A DNA stretch of 5,418 bases from an uncultured Clostridia bacterium (GCA_947629225.1 CANRCY010000105.1:1-5418); one strand, 5' to 3'. Positions 1 to 5,418 are shown, counted from the first letter of the stretch. The notes: generated by a model from the letters alone, not told the origin. Made by a program: numbers and translations.

Positions 1-1679
1 TTCACCTGCGCGATGGCGGGCTCGATCTCCACCCTGATCTCGGCGAGTTTCGCCATTTCCCCGTCGGTGATGACGGCGGTATCGGGCGAGACGCGCGGCA
101 TTTCCTCCGTCAGCCCCGTGACGAAGAGAACGGGCACGCGGCAAAAGCGGCTGTCGGTCGCCTCGCCCACGAGCACCGCGTCGAGCGATTGGGGGATCAT
201 GGAAATTTCGAGCGCGGAGAGCGCCCCTTTGAGCCCGTCGTAAAATTCCCGCGCGGTAAAGGGACGGTCCCCCGCCACTTCGCCGATCTCGGTGAGGATT
301 TTTTCGAGCGGGTCGAGGGAGAGAAACTTCTTCTCCGCCCCCGAAAACGCCTCTTGCAAGCGTTCCGTGAGCTTATCTGCCCCGCAGAGGACGCGCAGGG
401 CGCGGATCGCGGCGACGTAGTCTCTTCCTCTCCCCTTCCGCGGGAAGAGCCCCAAAAAGGCGAGCATGCGCTCGCGGCAAGCGGAGAGCGCCGCTGCATC
501 GTACCCCTTCTCCTGCCTGATCTCCCGCCGCACCCCGCCGCGGTAGCTGCCGTAGCGGAGCAGGTAGTTGCGGTAAGCGTCTCCCCCGCCGAAATAATAG
601 CTCGCGGCGATCGCGTCCGCCTCGTCGGGCAAAACGCCGTCCGCGACGGCGATGAGAACGTCAAGCACGAGGGCGCAGAAGGGATGTTCGGAGAACGCCC
701 GCTTTTTATCGGCAAAGAAGGGAATGCGGTAGGATTCGAAGGCGCGTTCCACCGCAAGAAAGCTCCCCGAAGAAACGAGCACCGCAATGTCGCGGTAGCG
801 CGCTCCCTCGAAGACGTGTTTTTTGATGAGCGCCGCCACGGCGGAGAACTCCTCCGTCTCGTCCGCCGCCGTAAAACGGCGAACTTTTTCCGTTTTGCAC
901 TTGGGGCGGTCGCCGGGAGAGAAGAGCCCGTCGCGCAGAACGCGCGCTTCCCCCGAAAGACTGTCCTTTTCGGCGACGACCTCCGCGCCGCCGCATTCCG
1001 CGCACGCGCCGTAAAAGAGCCGCGCCGCTTCGTTGGTGTAGAGCTCCGCCTTCCCCGCGAGGAAAATCCCCGCCGCCGAACGGAAGGAAAGCAGGGCTGC
1101 GCGCACCCCTTCGAGCGCCTGCGCCGTAAAGGATCGGAACCCGAAAAAGATGATGTTCTCGCGGGGGTCCGCGGAAAGTTTTTCGGGCAAGAGGGCGAGA
1201 TAGCCGCTCTCGTCCAAGAGCCCCTTTTCCGCAAGGCGGGCTTCGTACGCTTCGAGAAGAAGGGCAAGGTCGAGGAGCTTTCCCCTGAGCGCCCCCTCGG
1301 AGACCTCCGCGCTCCTACGGAGCATTTCGCCGTCCACGCGGGAAGCGGAGAGCTGGGCGATCGTCTCGTAGACCGCCTGCGCCGCGCACGGGCGAAAACA
1401 GACGAGCTGCTTTTCGTATTCGGAGAGAAGGGCGGAAACTTCGAGCACCGAGCCCTCTTTGGAGAGCACCTTGGGACCCGCGAGATAGCGCGCGAAGGTG
1501 GAAACTTCGGTGAGGAAGGTCCCCCCGCACGCCGCGAGCACCGCCCGTTCGGCGAGAAGGGTAAGCCTGTCCTCGCAAAAGACAAGCGTGCGCTCCCCCC
1601 GCGCTTCGGCAGCGGAGACTTCCCTGCCGAGGCAGGAGAGCGCGTCGTCCAATGTTGCCGCTGTAAACACCTTCGGCAT
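1..1679 (-). CDS. addB: AddB, ATP-dependent helicase/nuclease subunit B (N-terminal half; 3' end outside window)
   Basis: AddB partners AddA in the cytoplasmic helicase-nuclease that resects double-strand breaks and responds to Chi, the Firmicutes counterpart of RecBCD. The gene starts at ATG 1679 and stays open to base 1, giving 559 complete codons, about half of the usual 1,100-1,200 residues. Family-like stretches in order are: a segment at about 31-67 (TLVFCEDRLTLLAER then EVSTFARYLA), matching the 'VPEQ..LQAE...VLSF.RLA' region; NIIFFGFRSFT at 175-185; YRDIAVLVSS at 295-304 followed by AFESYRIPFFADKK; and LFVTGLTEEMP at 518-528. An in-frame TAA nine codons upstream and an AAGAAGGGG ribosome binding site (1697-1689, 9 nt spacing) fix the start. 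The C-terminal nuclease domain and its Fe-S cysteines would lie off the window, so they cannot be judged. Oddly, no GxxGxGKS Walker A motif is visible near the N terminus; RexB-type members of the family also lack it. The identification rests on recalled family motifs, not a search. Confidence 0.88.
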   Translation of the reverse strand, partial: MPKVFTAATLDDALSCLGREVSAAEARGERTLVFCEDRLTLLAERAVLAACGGTFLTEVSTFARYLAGPKVLSKEGSVLEVSALLSEYEKQLVCFRPCAAQAVYETIAQLSASRVDGEMLRRSAEVSEGALRGKLLDLALLLEAYEARLAEKGLLDESGYLALLPEKLSADPRENIIFFGFRSFTAQALEGVRAALLSFRSAAGIFLAGKAELYTNEAARLFYGACAECGGAEVVAEKDSLSGEARVLRDGLFSPGDRPKCKTEKVRRFTAADETEEFSAVAALIKKHVFEGARYRDIAVLVSSGSFLAVERAFESYRIPFFADKKRAFSEHPFCALVLDVLIAVADGVLPDEADAIAASYYFGGGDAYRNYLLRYGSYRGGVRREIRQEKGYDAAALSACRERMLAFLGLFPRKGRGRDYVAAIRALRVLCGADKLTERLQEAFSGAEKKFLSLDPLEKILTEIGEVAGDRPFTAREFYDGLKGALSALEISMIPQSLDAVLVGEATDSRFCRVPVLFVTGLTEEMPRVSPDTAVITDGEMAKLAEIRVEIEPAIAQV

Positions 1680-1738
1680 AGCGCTTTTCCCCTTCTTTGG
1701 TTTCTCTTATGTCTGCGCGGCAATGACGCCGCAAGCCC

Positions 1739-1747
1739 ATTATATCA
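1739..1747 (-). promoter_or_regulatory. Extended -10 promoter for addB
   Basis: On the minus strand the sequence TGATATAAT supplies a consensus TATAAT (1744-1739) with the TG extension one base upstream. No good -35 box lies 16-18 bp further upstream, as is usual for extended -10 promoters. Transcription would start near 1732, giving a leader of about 53 nt. A small hairpin (GCGGC/GCCGC arms, 1717-1721 and 1728-1732) would sit at the very 5' end of that leader. The identical 9-mer occurs in the tilS promoter. Confidence 0.6.
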
Positions 1748-1787
1748 TAATTTTCGGAAATTTCTCTCTTATTTTCGGCGATTTGTT

Positions 1788-1816
1788 TTTACAAAGCAAA
1801 AAAAATATGCTATAAT
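1788..1816 (+). promoter_or_regulatory. Sigma-A type promoter for the lipoprotein gene
   Basis: TTTACA (1788-1793) and a perfect TATAAT (1811-1816) are separated by exactly 17 bp. A TG at 1808-1809, one base before the -10 box, adds an extended -10 element. The start point should be near 1823, giving a leader of about 26 nt that contains GGAG at 1840-1843, 5 nt before the ATG. This is a near-consensus promoter and suggests solid basal expression. It diverges from the addB promoter without overlapping it. Confidence 0.85.
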
Positions 1817-1848
1817 GCACTTATATTTCCTATTGCGGCGGAGTTTTT

Positions 1849-2856
1849 ATGAAAAAGAGAAATCTCGCGGGGCTGTTGCTCCTTGCCCCTTTGGTGTTGC
1901 TTTCGGCTTGCGGCGGCGTCCCCGAACTGGAGATCACGACAAAGTGGAACCGCGACGCCACGCTCGGCAACAACGTGGACGGAACGAGCGAAACTCTGGA
2001 ATACAGAGTCGAATACCAAGCTCCCGAAGAGAAGGGCGACTTTTCCGTTGCCTATACGAACGGCGTCTATACCTCGGGCTATACCGTGGAGAGTATCAAG
2101 ACGGAAAAAGGCAACGAAAAGGGATACATTCTGCGGACGTCCCTCGAGATCGACGTGCAGTTCTTCTACCGCGAACAGCAAACCGCAGTGATGCACGACG
2201 TGACGACTTCCGAAGTGCAATTTCTTCTCGTGGGCGACAAACTGAGACCCATCCGCAGCACGAAATCGGTGCACGAGAACGTCCCCTTCCGAAACGTCAA
2301 CTCCATCAAGGACTGTTACGGCGAATACGATTACGAGTTTGCGATCGAGTATGACAGCGACGACAGTACGATCACCAAAGCGGACGTCACCTTTACCGAC
2401 CGCAGTTCGGACGGCGGAGAGCCCGTAAAGAACGAGTATCCCGTCAAAGGCAAGGGCACTTTCCTCGACAACGAAGAGATCTTGTTCGCCCTGCGCGGCA
2501 TGAAATATTCGGAAGGTCTCTCCTTCCGCACCTTTAATACCACGATGAAGAACGTTTCGACCGTCGCTTTGAGGAGCGTGCAGGAGACGGAGCAGGCGAT
2601 CTCCTTCAAGCTGGACGGCGAGAACAGCCTCGTTCCCCTCTCCGAAGGCGAAGAAGGGGCGATCATCCCCGTCTATCAGATCGAGCTGTCGCTCGGCGGC
2701 AATATCGGGCAGTCGCGCACGGTCGTGATCGCAAAACAGAACGACAAAGGTAGCGAAAACGTCTACCATTGCGTCCCCGTGAGCATCTATTCTCCTCTGC
2801 TCTATTCGCTCGGAGAACTGCGGTTTACCCTCCAAAGAGCGACCTTTACCAAATAA
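1849..2856 (+). CDS. Secreted lipoprotein of unknown function
   Basis: The 335-residue product starts with a lipoprotein signal peptide: basic MKKR, a hydrophobic run of leucines (about residues 6-18), then lipobox L18-S19-A20-C21. The mature protein would therefore be lipid-anchored at C21 on the outer face of the membrane. After GG it continues as a soluble, acidic and Thr/Ser-rich chain with alternating hydrophobic positions, suggesting a beta-rich extracytoplasmic domain. There is no further membrane segment and no motif I recognise; only two cysteines other than C21 are seen (in KDCYG and YHCVP). The gene is well delimited by a near-consensus promoter, a GGAG ribosome binding site and a strong terminator 18 nt after the stop, so it is probably monocistronic. 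Neighbours (divergent addB, convergent hpt) give no functional clue. A long open frame on the opposite strand in the same codon register is a shadow. Function is not assigned; candidates such as a binding protein or surface assembly factor are only possibilities. Confidence 0.9.
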   Translation: MKKRNLAGLLLLAPLVLLSACGGVPELEITTKWNRDATLGNNVDGTSETLEYRVEYQAPEEKGDFSVAYTNGVYTSGYTVESIKTEKGNEKGYILRTSLEIDVQFFYREQQTAVMHDVTTSEVQFLLVGDKLRPIRSTKSVHENVPFRNVNSIKDCYGEYDYEFAIEYDSDDSTITKADVTFTDRSSDGGEPVKNEYPVKGKGTFLDNEEILFALRGMKYSEGLSFRTFNTTMKNVSTVALRSVQETEQAISFKLDGENSLVPLSEGEEGAIIPVYQIELSLGGNIGQSRTVVIAKQNDKGSENVYHCVPVSIYSPLLYSLGELRFTLQRATFTK

Positions 2857-2873
2857 AGTTTGATTTTTCTCCC

Positions 2874-2903
2874 CTCCGCGGAAACCCCGCGGAGATTTTT
2901 TTT
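2874..2903 (+). terminator. Intrinsic terminator of the lipoprotein gene
   Basis: An 8-bp perfect GC-rich stem (CTCCGCGG at 2874-2881 with CCGCGGAG at 2887-2894) with a 5-nt loop is followed by one A and eight Ts (2896-2903). It begins 18 nt after the lipoprotein stop codon. This is a textbook intrinsic terminator reading rightwards. Confidence 0.93.
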
Positions 2904-2905
2904 GC

Positions 2906-2934
2906 AAAAAAAGCTCTCCCGCGAAAGGGAGAGC
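2906..2934 (-). terminator. Intrinsic terminator of hpt
   Basis: Read leftwards, an 8-bp stem (GCTCTCCC / GGGAGAGC, arms at 2934-2927 and 2920-2913) with a 6-nt loop is followed by seven Ts (complement of the A run 2912-2906). It starts 18 nt after the hpt stop codon. It therefore ends the hpt transcript and abuts the lipoprotein terminator, separating the two convergent genes. Confidence 0.93.
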
Positions 2935-2952
2935 CGCATGCCCGCGCGGGGC

Positions 2953-3501
2953 TCAGCGTTCGTAAACTTCCCGTTTGAGAACGCCGATATAGGGCAAATG
3001 GCGGTACTGCTCGTTATAGTCGAGCCCGTAGCCGATGACGAATTCGTTCTCGATATAGAAGCAGTTATAATCGGGGGCGATGTCGTATTCCCGCCGCGCC
3101 GCCTTGTTGAGGAGAGTGGCGATGCGCACGGAAGAAGCGCCGCGCTCCAAGAGCAGCGCCTTGAGGTTGGCGAGGGTAAACCCGCTGTCGATGATGTCCT
3201 CCACGATGATGACGTCTCTGCCCGTGACGTCGCGGTCGAGGTCCTTGCGGATTTTGAGTTTGCCCGAAGAGACGGTTCCGCTCCCATAGGAAGAGACCGC
3301 CATGAAATCGAGCTCGACGGGCATCGTGAGCCGCCGCACGAAATCGGCATAGAAGATGATACTGCCCTTTAAGATCCCCACGACAAGCGGGTTCTTCCCG
3401 CGGTAATCGCGGTCGACCGCCTCGGCGATCTCCCGCACGCGAGAGCAGATCTGCTCCTCGGTGAGAAGGATACGTTCGCAATCCTCGTGCAATGTGTGCA
3501 T
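2953..3501 (-). CDS. hpt: Hypoxanthine phosphoribosyltransferase
   Basis: This cytoplasmic purine-salvage enzyme joins hypoxanthine (often also guanine) to PRPP, giving IMP or GMP and pyrophosphate. The 182-residue length is normal for bacterial Hpt. All expected landmarks are present: LKGS at 44-47 (pyrophosphate loop), the flexible loop SSYGSGT at 70-76, and the PRPP signature VIIVEDIIDSGFT at 97-109 with E101/D102 and catalytic base D105. Also present are K133 (purine O6 contact by analogy with human K165), F154 (base stacking) and D161 in the motif FVIGYGLDYNE. The start ATG at 3501 is preceded by AAAGGAGA (3518-3511), with about 10 nt between AGGAG and ATG. It lies 316 nt downstream of tilS on the same strand, matching the common Firmicutes tilS-hpt order. 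The usual next gene, ftsH, is not here: a terminator follows. A weak TATAAA (3532-3527) without a -35 box could be a private promoter; otherwise hpt depends on readthrough from tilS. Confidence 0.97.
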   Translation of the reverse strand: MHTLHEDCERILLTEEQICSRVREIAEAVDRDYRGKNPLVVGILKGSIIFYADFVRRLTMPVELDFMAVSSYGSGTVSSGKLKIRKDLDRDVTGRDVIIVEDIIDSGFTLANLKALLLERGASSVRIATLLNKAARREYDIAPDYNCFYIENEFVIGYGLDYNEQYRHLPYIGVLKREVYER

Positions 3502-3536
3502 GTTTTATGTTCTCCTTTGTAGGTTTTTTATAAGAT

Positions 3537-3583
3537 AGAGATGTCTCGACACGCCTCGCATTGCTCGGCGGCTCGACATGACA
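3537..3583 (-). repeat. Half copy of the palindromic interspersed repeat
   Basis: This 47-base stretch matches one arm of the complete element at 3618-3725. Both arms begin AGAGAT-TCTCGA (with one variable base) and end CTCGA-ATGACA (with one variable base). Its middle differs. The variable bases are G and C here (ATGTC at 3541-3545 and GACAT at 3575-3579) where the full copy has T and A (ATTTC and GAAAT). Pairing between the ends of the arm is therefore kept. It lies directly upstream of the hpt leader. Confidence 0.6.
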
Positions 3584-3617
3584 TTTGAGAAAAGACGCAG
3601 GGAGCATGACATCATAC

Positions 3618-3725
3618 TGTCATTTCGACCGAAGCGAACGAAGTGAGCGAAGTGGAGAAATCTCAACCTCGCTGTTAAATATTGTAGAGATTTCTCGACT
3701 TCACTCCGTTCCGCTCGAAATGACA
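3618..3725. repeat. Palindromic interspersed repeat (MITE/REP-like), complete copy
   Basis: The 108-base element has imperfect inverted arms. The left arm (3618-3664) begins TGTCATTTCGA and ends GAGAAATCTC. The right arm (3687-3725) is its reverse complement, starting GAGATTTCTC and ending TCGAAATGACA. The outer 11 bases match perfectly and so do the inner 10. The left arm has 8 extra bases in a run of CGAA/GTGA-like units. The two arms are joined by a 22-base AT-richer centre. Within each arm ATTTC and GAAAT could also close a smaller hairpin. It has no coding capacity. I recall similar TCATTTCGA...GAGAAATCTC repeats scattered through many bacterial genomes; I could not confirm family or copy number here. 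It could act as an RNA hairpin in the tilS-hpt transcript. Confidence 0.75.
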
Positions 3726-3780
3726 CAAGGGAACGAACGGGGCGAAATTATAGTTGGGAAAAGAGACGGCGAGGGCTTCT

Positions 3781-3809
3781 TCTCGGCTCCCCTGCAAGGG
3801 GTGCCGAGA
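3781..3809 (-). other. Hairpin immediately after tilS, lacking a U-tract
   Basis: The arms TCTCGGC (3781-3787) and GCCGAGA (3803-3809) pair over 7 bp. After one T-T mismatch a further 5 bp follow (CCCCT / AGGGG) around a 3-nt loop. Read leftwards it begins 9 nt after the tilS stop codon, where a terminator would be expected. The downstream bases on that strand are AGAAGCCC rather than a T run, so efficient intrinsic termination is unlikely. A 3'-end stabilising or pausing structure, with partial readthrough to hpt, is more plausible. Confidence 0.55.
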
Positions 3810-3817
3810 TGCGGCTC

Positions 3818-5053
3818 TCAGAAATATCCGACCCGTTTGGTCTTTTCCGTCACCTTCACCTTGTCCGAGATCTCCACGCCCTTGATGACGAGGATCTCCG
3901 AGCCGTACGCGACAAGGGTGAGTCTTCTCCCCAGTCGCGCCGAAATTTTCCGATCGGTCAAAAACTTCTTCAACGTCTTTTTCTGCCCGCCGTAGGGAAT
4001 GATAAAGTCCCCCTCCCTGCGCGAACGCACCACGCACCCCGCGGGGAAGGCGTCCAAATCGGCGCGGAGCCCGAGGCGCGGAGCCAAAACGAAAAAGTCC
4101 TCTTCGAACGGACGCTCGGCTATGGGCTCTGTCTTCTCGTAGTAAAAGACGATGTTCCCGTACTCCCGCGCCGCCGTCTTTCCGCCCGGCAGGCGAACTT
4201 TTTTGCCCGTCTGCAACGTTTTCAGCTTGGAAATTTCCGCCAAATTCGCAGACGTGTAATTTACTTTCGCGCCCATGCACAAAAAACACGCCCGCATGAA
4301 GAGCGGTTCGGGCAGGTCCGCGGGGACGAGCATGTCCCCGTGCTCGCCGACGCATTCGATCTCTTTTTTCGCAAGCGCGGTGAGATATTCGTCGTCCCGC
4401 GCGCACTGCGCCGCAAACCGCGCAAGGTGCTCCGCCGCGTTCCCGTGAATTTTTTCAAACGCGGGTAGCACGGTATGACGGATGTAATTGCGGGTGTAAC
4501 TCTCGTCCGAATTGGTGGAATCTTCGACATAAGGAAGGTTATTTTCGCATACATATTGCAAAATGTCCTCTCGCGAGACATTGAGAAGGGGGCGGACGAG
4601 GAAGGGAAAGTTTTGGATGGTCTTCATGCCCGCGGGAGAAGTTCCCCGCGCAAGACGGAATAAGATCGTCTCGACGACGTCATTTTGGTGGTGTGCGGTG
4701 GCAATGAGGTCGGCTTCCTTTTGATAGATGACCCCGCGGAAGGCTTCGAGCCGTGCGAGCCGCGCCACGCTCTCGACGTTGCCTCCCCCGTTTTGTTCGA
4801 TGAGAGCGGGCACGTCCACCCGCACGATCTTGAGGGGCACCCCCCACTTTTTGCAGAGCGTCTCGCAAAAATGCATGTCGCGCAGCGATTCCTCGCCGCG
4901 GATGCCGTGCTCGACATGGATCGCCGAGAGGACAACGCCGAATTCCCGCATACGGGTGTAGAAACAGTGCAGAAGGCACACCGAATCGGCGCCGCCCGAG
5001 AGCGCGACGCACACCCGCTTGCCCCTATATGCTTCCATATCGAATAAACTCAT
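3818..5053 (-). CDS. tilS: tRNA(Ile)-lysidine synthase TilS
   Basis: TilS uses ATP to attach lysine to the wobble cytidine of the CAU anticodon of the minor tRNA-Ile, so that it reads AUA and accepts isoleucine. It is a cytoplasmic N-type ATP pyrophosphatase. With ATG 5053 the protein has 411 residues, within the family range. The PP-loop SGGADS is at 19-24, HVEHGIRGEES at 46-56, and the catalytic-domain motif TAHHQNDVVET at 119-129 (commonly HHADDQ.ET, so N124 replaces an Asp while D125 is kept). DSTN (178-181) with RNYIR (188-192) follows, and the C-terminal TilS domain spans about 340-405 (RSRREGDF, then KKTLKKFLTDRKIS). A TTG at 5077 would add eight residues but coincides with the predicted transcription start, so ATG 5053 is preferred; GGGGA lies about 5 nt before it. 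tilS diverges from an initiator tRNA gene and precedes hpt on the same strand. Confidence 0.96.
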   Translation of the reverse strand: MSLFDMEAYRGKRVCVALSGGADSVCLLHCFYTRMREFGVVLSAIHVEHGIRGEESLRDMHFCETLCKKWGVPLKIVRVDVPALIEQNGGGNVESVARLARLEAFRGVIYQKEADLIATAHHQNDVVETILFRLARGTSPAGMKTIQNFPFLVRPLLNVSREDILQYVCENNLPYVEDSTNSDESYTRNYIRHTVLPAFEKIHGNAAEHLARFAAQCARDDEYLTALAKKEIECVGEHGDMLVPADLPEPLFMRACFLCMGAKVNYTSANLAEISKLKTLQTGKKVRLPGGKTAAREYGNIVFYYEKTEPIAERPFEEDFFVLAPRLGLRADLDAFPAGCVVRSRREGDFIIPYGGQKKTLKKFLTDRKISARLGRRLTLVAYGSEILVIKGVEISDKVKVTEKTKRVGYF

Positions 5054-5082
5054 TATAGTCCCCGTCTGCTTCCGCAAATCCG

Positions 5083-5111
5083 ATTATATCACATCTTTCC
5101 GAAATAGGCAA
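5083..5111 (-). promoter_or_regulatory. Sigma-A type promoter for tilS
   Basis: Read leftwards, TTGCCT (5111-5106, four of six consensus bases) is followed after 17 bp by TATAAT (5088-5083), with a TG extension one base before it. The start point would be near 5076, giving a leader of about 23 nt. This rules against the TTG at 5077 as the translation start. The TGATATAAT 9-mer is identical to the one in front of addB. Confidence 0.75.
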
Positions 5112-5132
5112 GGCGAAGCGGCAGGTTTTTTC

Positions 5133-5169
5133 GCCGCGCCGCCCGTTTCGGCGAAACGGGCGGCGCGGC
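5133..5169. repeat. Perfect 18-bp-arm palindrome, GC-rich, single-base centre
   Basis: The left arm (5133-5150) and right arm (5152-5169) are exact reverse complements around G5151. A fold would give a very stable stem capped by a small loop near TTTCGGCGAAA. A run of six Ts (5126-5131) lies on its left side. Termination on either strand would need Ts after the stem: rightwards the next bases are AGACTTC, and leftwards they are GAAAAAACC, so it does not fit an intrinsic terminator. It lies 21 bp upstream of the tilS -35 box, between two divergent promoters. A protein-binding site or cruciform is possible; its role is unknown. Confidence 0.85.
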
Positions 5170-5278
5170 AGACTTCTGCGGCAATCCCAAGAGAGCGAAA
5201 ATTCGGCAGCGCTGCGGAAATGAATGCACGCGAAACTTCCGAGAGAAAAAATAATTTTCGAAATTCTCCCAAAAACGA

Positions 5279-5307
5279 TTGACAAACGCGCGTTCTTCCG
5301 TTACAAT
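5279..5307 (+). promoter_or_regulatory. Strong sigma-A type promoter for tRNA-fMet
   Basis: A perfect TTGACA (5279-5284) and TACAAT (5302-5307, five of six) are spaced by exactly 17 bp. Transcription should begin near 5314, about 31 nt before the mature tRNA. A near-consensus promoter is what a stable RNA gene needs. The preceding bases (about 5245-5265) are AT-rich and could serve as an upstream activating element. Confidence 0.88.
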
Positions 5308-5318
5308 AAATAAGCTAA

Positions 5319-5333
5319 TCGGCGAAGCGCCGA
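5319..5333 (+). other. Hairpin in the 5' leader of the tRNA precursor
   Basis: TCGGCG (5319-5324) and CGCCGA (5328-5333) form a perfect 6-bp stem with an AAG loop. It lies 11 nt before the first base of the mature tRNA, inside the part that RNase P would remove. It may aid processing or protect the leader; the sequence alone does not decide. Confidence 0.55.
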
Positions 5334-5344
5334 AAAGTCCGTAT

Positions 5345-5418
<74 letters not shown>

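Larger units (their letters stand above)
3502..3817. other. Non-coding tilS-hpt spacer carrying repeat elements
   Basis: No convincing gene is present in these 316 bases. The spacer holds the hpt ribosome binding site, a half copy (3537-3583) and a full copy (3618-3725) of a palindromic interspersed repeat, and a hairpin close after the tilS stop codon (3781-3809). A minus-strand TATAAT (3752-3747) sits between the full repeat and that hairpin but has neither a TG extension nor a recognisable -35 box. It is therefore only a possible start for hpt transcription. The spacer is unusually long for a tilS-hpt pair, apparently because of the repeat insertions. Confidence 0.8.

Noticed and set aside
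197..1723. A 508-codon open frame on the minus strand overlapping addB in another frame
   Set aside because: The product is a monotonous Arg/Ser/Pro-rich string typical of a shifted frame in GC-rich DNA. The true addB frame starts at 1679 and runs off the window.
189..2354. A 721-codon open frame on the plus strand across the addB region and into the lipoprotein gene
   Set aside because: Its codons are in exact antisense register with addB, its product is Arg/Glu-rich low-complexity sequence, and it has no ribosome binding site. The minus-strand frame gives clear AddB motifs instead.
1810..2907. A 365-codon open frame on the minus strand opposite the lipoprotein gene
   Set aside because: It lies in exact antisense codon register with the lipoprotein gene and starts inside the intrinsic terminator region. 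The plus-strand gene has a promoter, ribosome binding site, signal peptide and terminator.
3747..3752. Minus-strand TATAAT as a clear hpt promoter
   Set aside because: No TG extension and no recognisable -35 box 16-18 bp upstream. A lone hexamer in an AT-richer spacer is weak evidence.
5053..5077. TTG at 5077 as the tilS start
   Set aside because: It coincides with the predicted transcription start, about 6 nt after the -10 box, leaving no leader for a ribosome binding site. ATG 5053 has GGGGA at suitable spacing and the PP-loop at the usual distance.
5133..5169. Palindrome as a rho-independent terminator
   Set aside because: No T run follows the stem on either strand, and both neighbouring genes are transcribed away from it.
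5025..5285. An 86-codon open frame on the minus strand across the tilS-tRNA intergenic region
   Set aside because: It covers the palindrome and the tilS promoter, overlaps the tilS start, has a biased Arg-rich composition, and has no supporting ribosome binding site or family.

Overview
The window looks like chromosomal housekeeping DNA from a fairly GC-rich, low-lineage-resolution member of the Bacillota (Clostridia-like). The reasons are an AddB-type recombination subunit rather than RecBCD, the tilS-hpt gene order typical of Firmicutes, AGGAG-type ribosome binding sites, sigma-A-type promoters with TATAAT boxes, and hairpin-plus-U-tract terminators. A precise taxon cannot be given from the sequence alone; an uncultured gut clostridial lineage is a guess.

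Layout, left to right. (1) 1-1679, minus strand: the first 559 codons of addB, running off the left edge of the window. (2) 1680-1848: a divergent control region with an extended -10 promoter for addB and a very good promoter for the gene to its right. (3) 1849-2856, plus strand: an unrecognised secreted lipoprotein. (4) 2857-2952: two back-to-back intrinsic terminators, one for each converging gene. (5) 2953-3501, minus strand: hpt, hypoxanthine phosphoribosyltransferase. (6) 3502-3817: no gene; it holds one complete and one half copy of a palindromic interspersed repeat, plus a hairpin just after tilS. (7) 3818-5053, minus strand: tilS, tRNA-Ile lysidine synthase. (8) 5054-5344: a divergent control region with the tilS promoter, a perfect 18-bp-arm palindrome of unknown role, and a strong promoter for the tRNA. 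(9) 5345-5418, plus strand: an initiator tRNA-Met (CAU) ending at the discriminator base at the window edge.

The genes serve separate basic functions: double-strand break repair (addB), purine salvage (hpt), decoding of AUA codons (tilS) and translation initiation (tRNA-fMet). tilS and hpt are probably in one transcription unit read leftwards, interrupted by the repeat insertion. The usual downstream partner ftsH is absent here: hpt is followed by a terminator and a convergent gene.

I found no defence system, mobile gene, CRISPR array or other obviously new multi-gene system. The least explained items are the lipoprotein, the long palindrome between two divergent promoters, and the interspersed repeat, whose copies show a compensatory base change that supports a folded structure.
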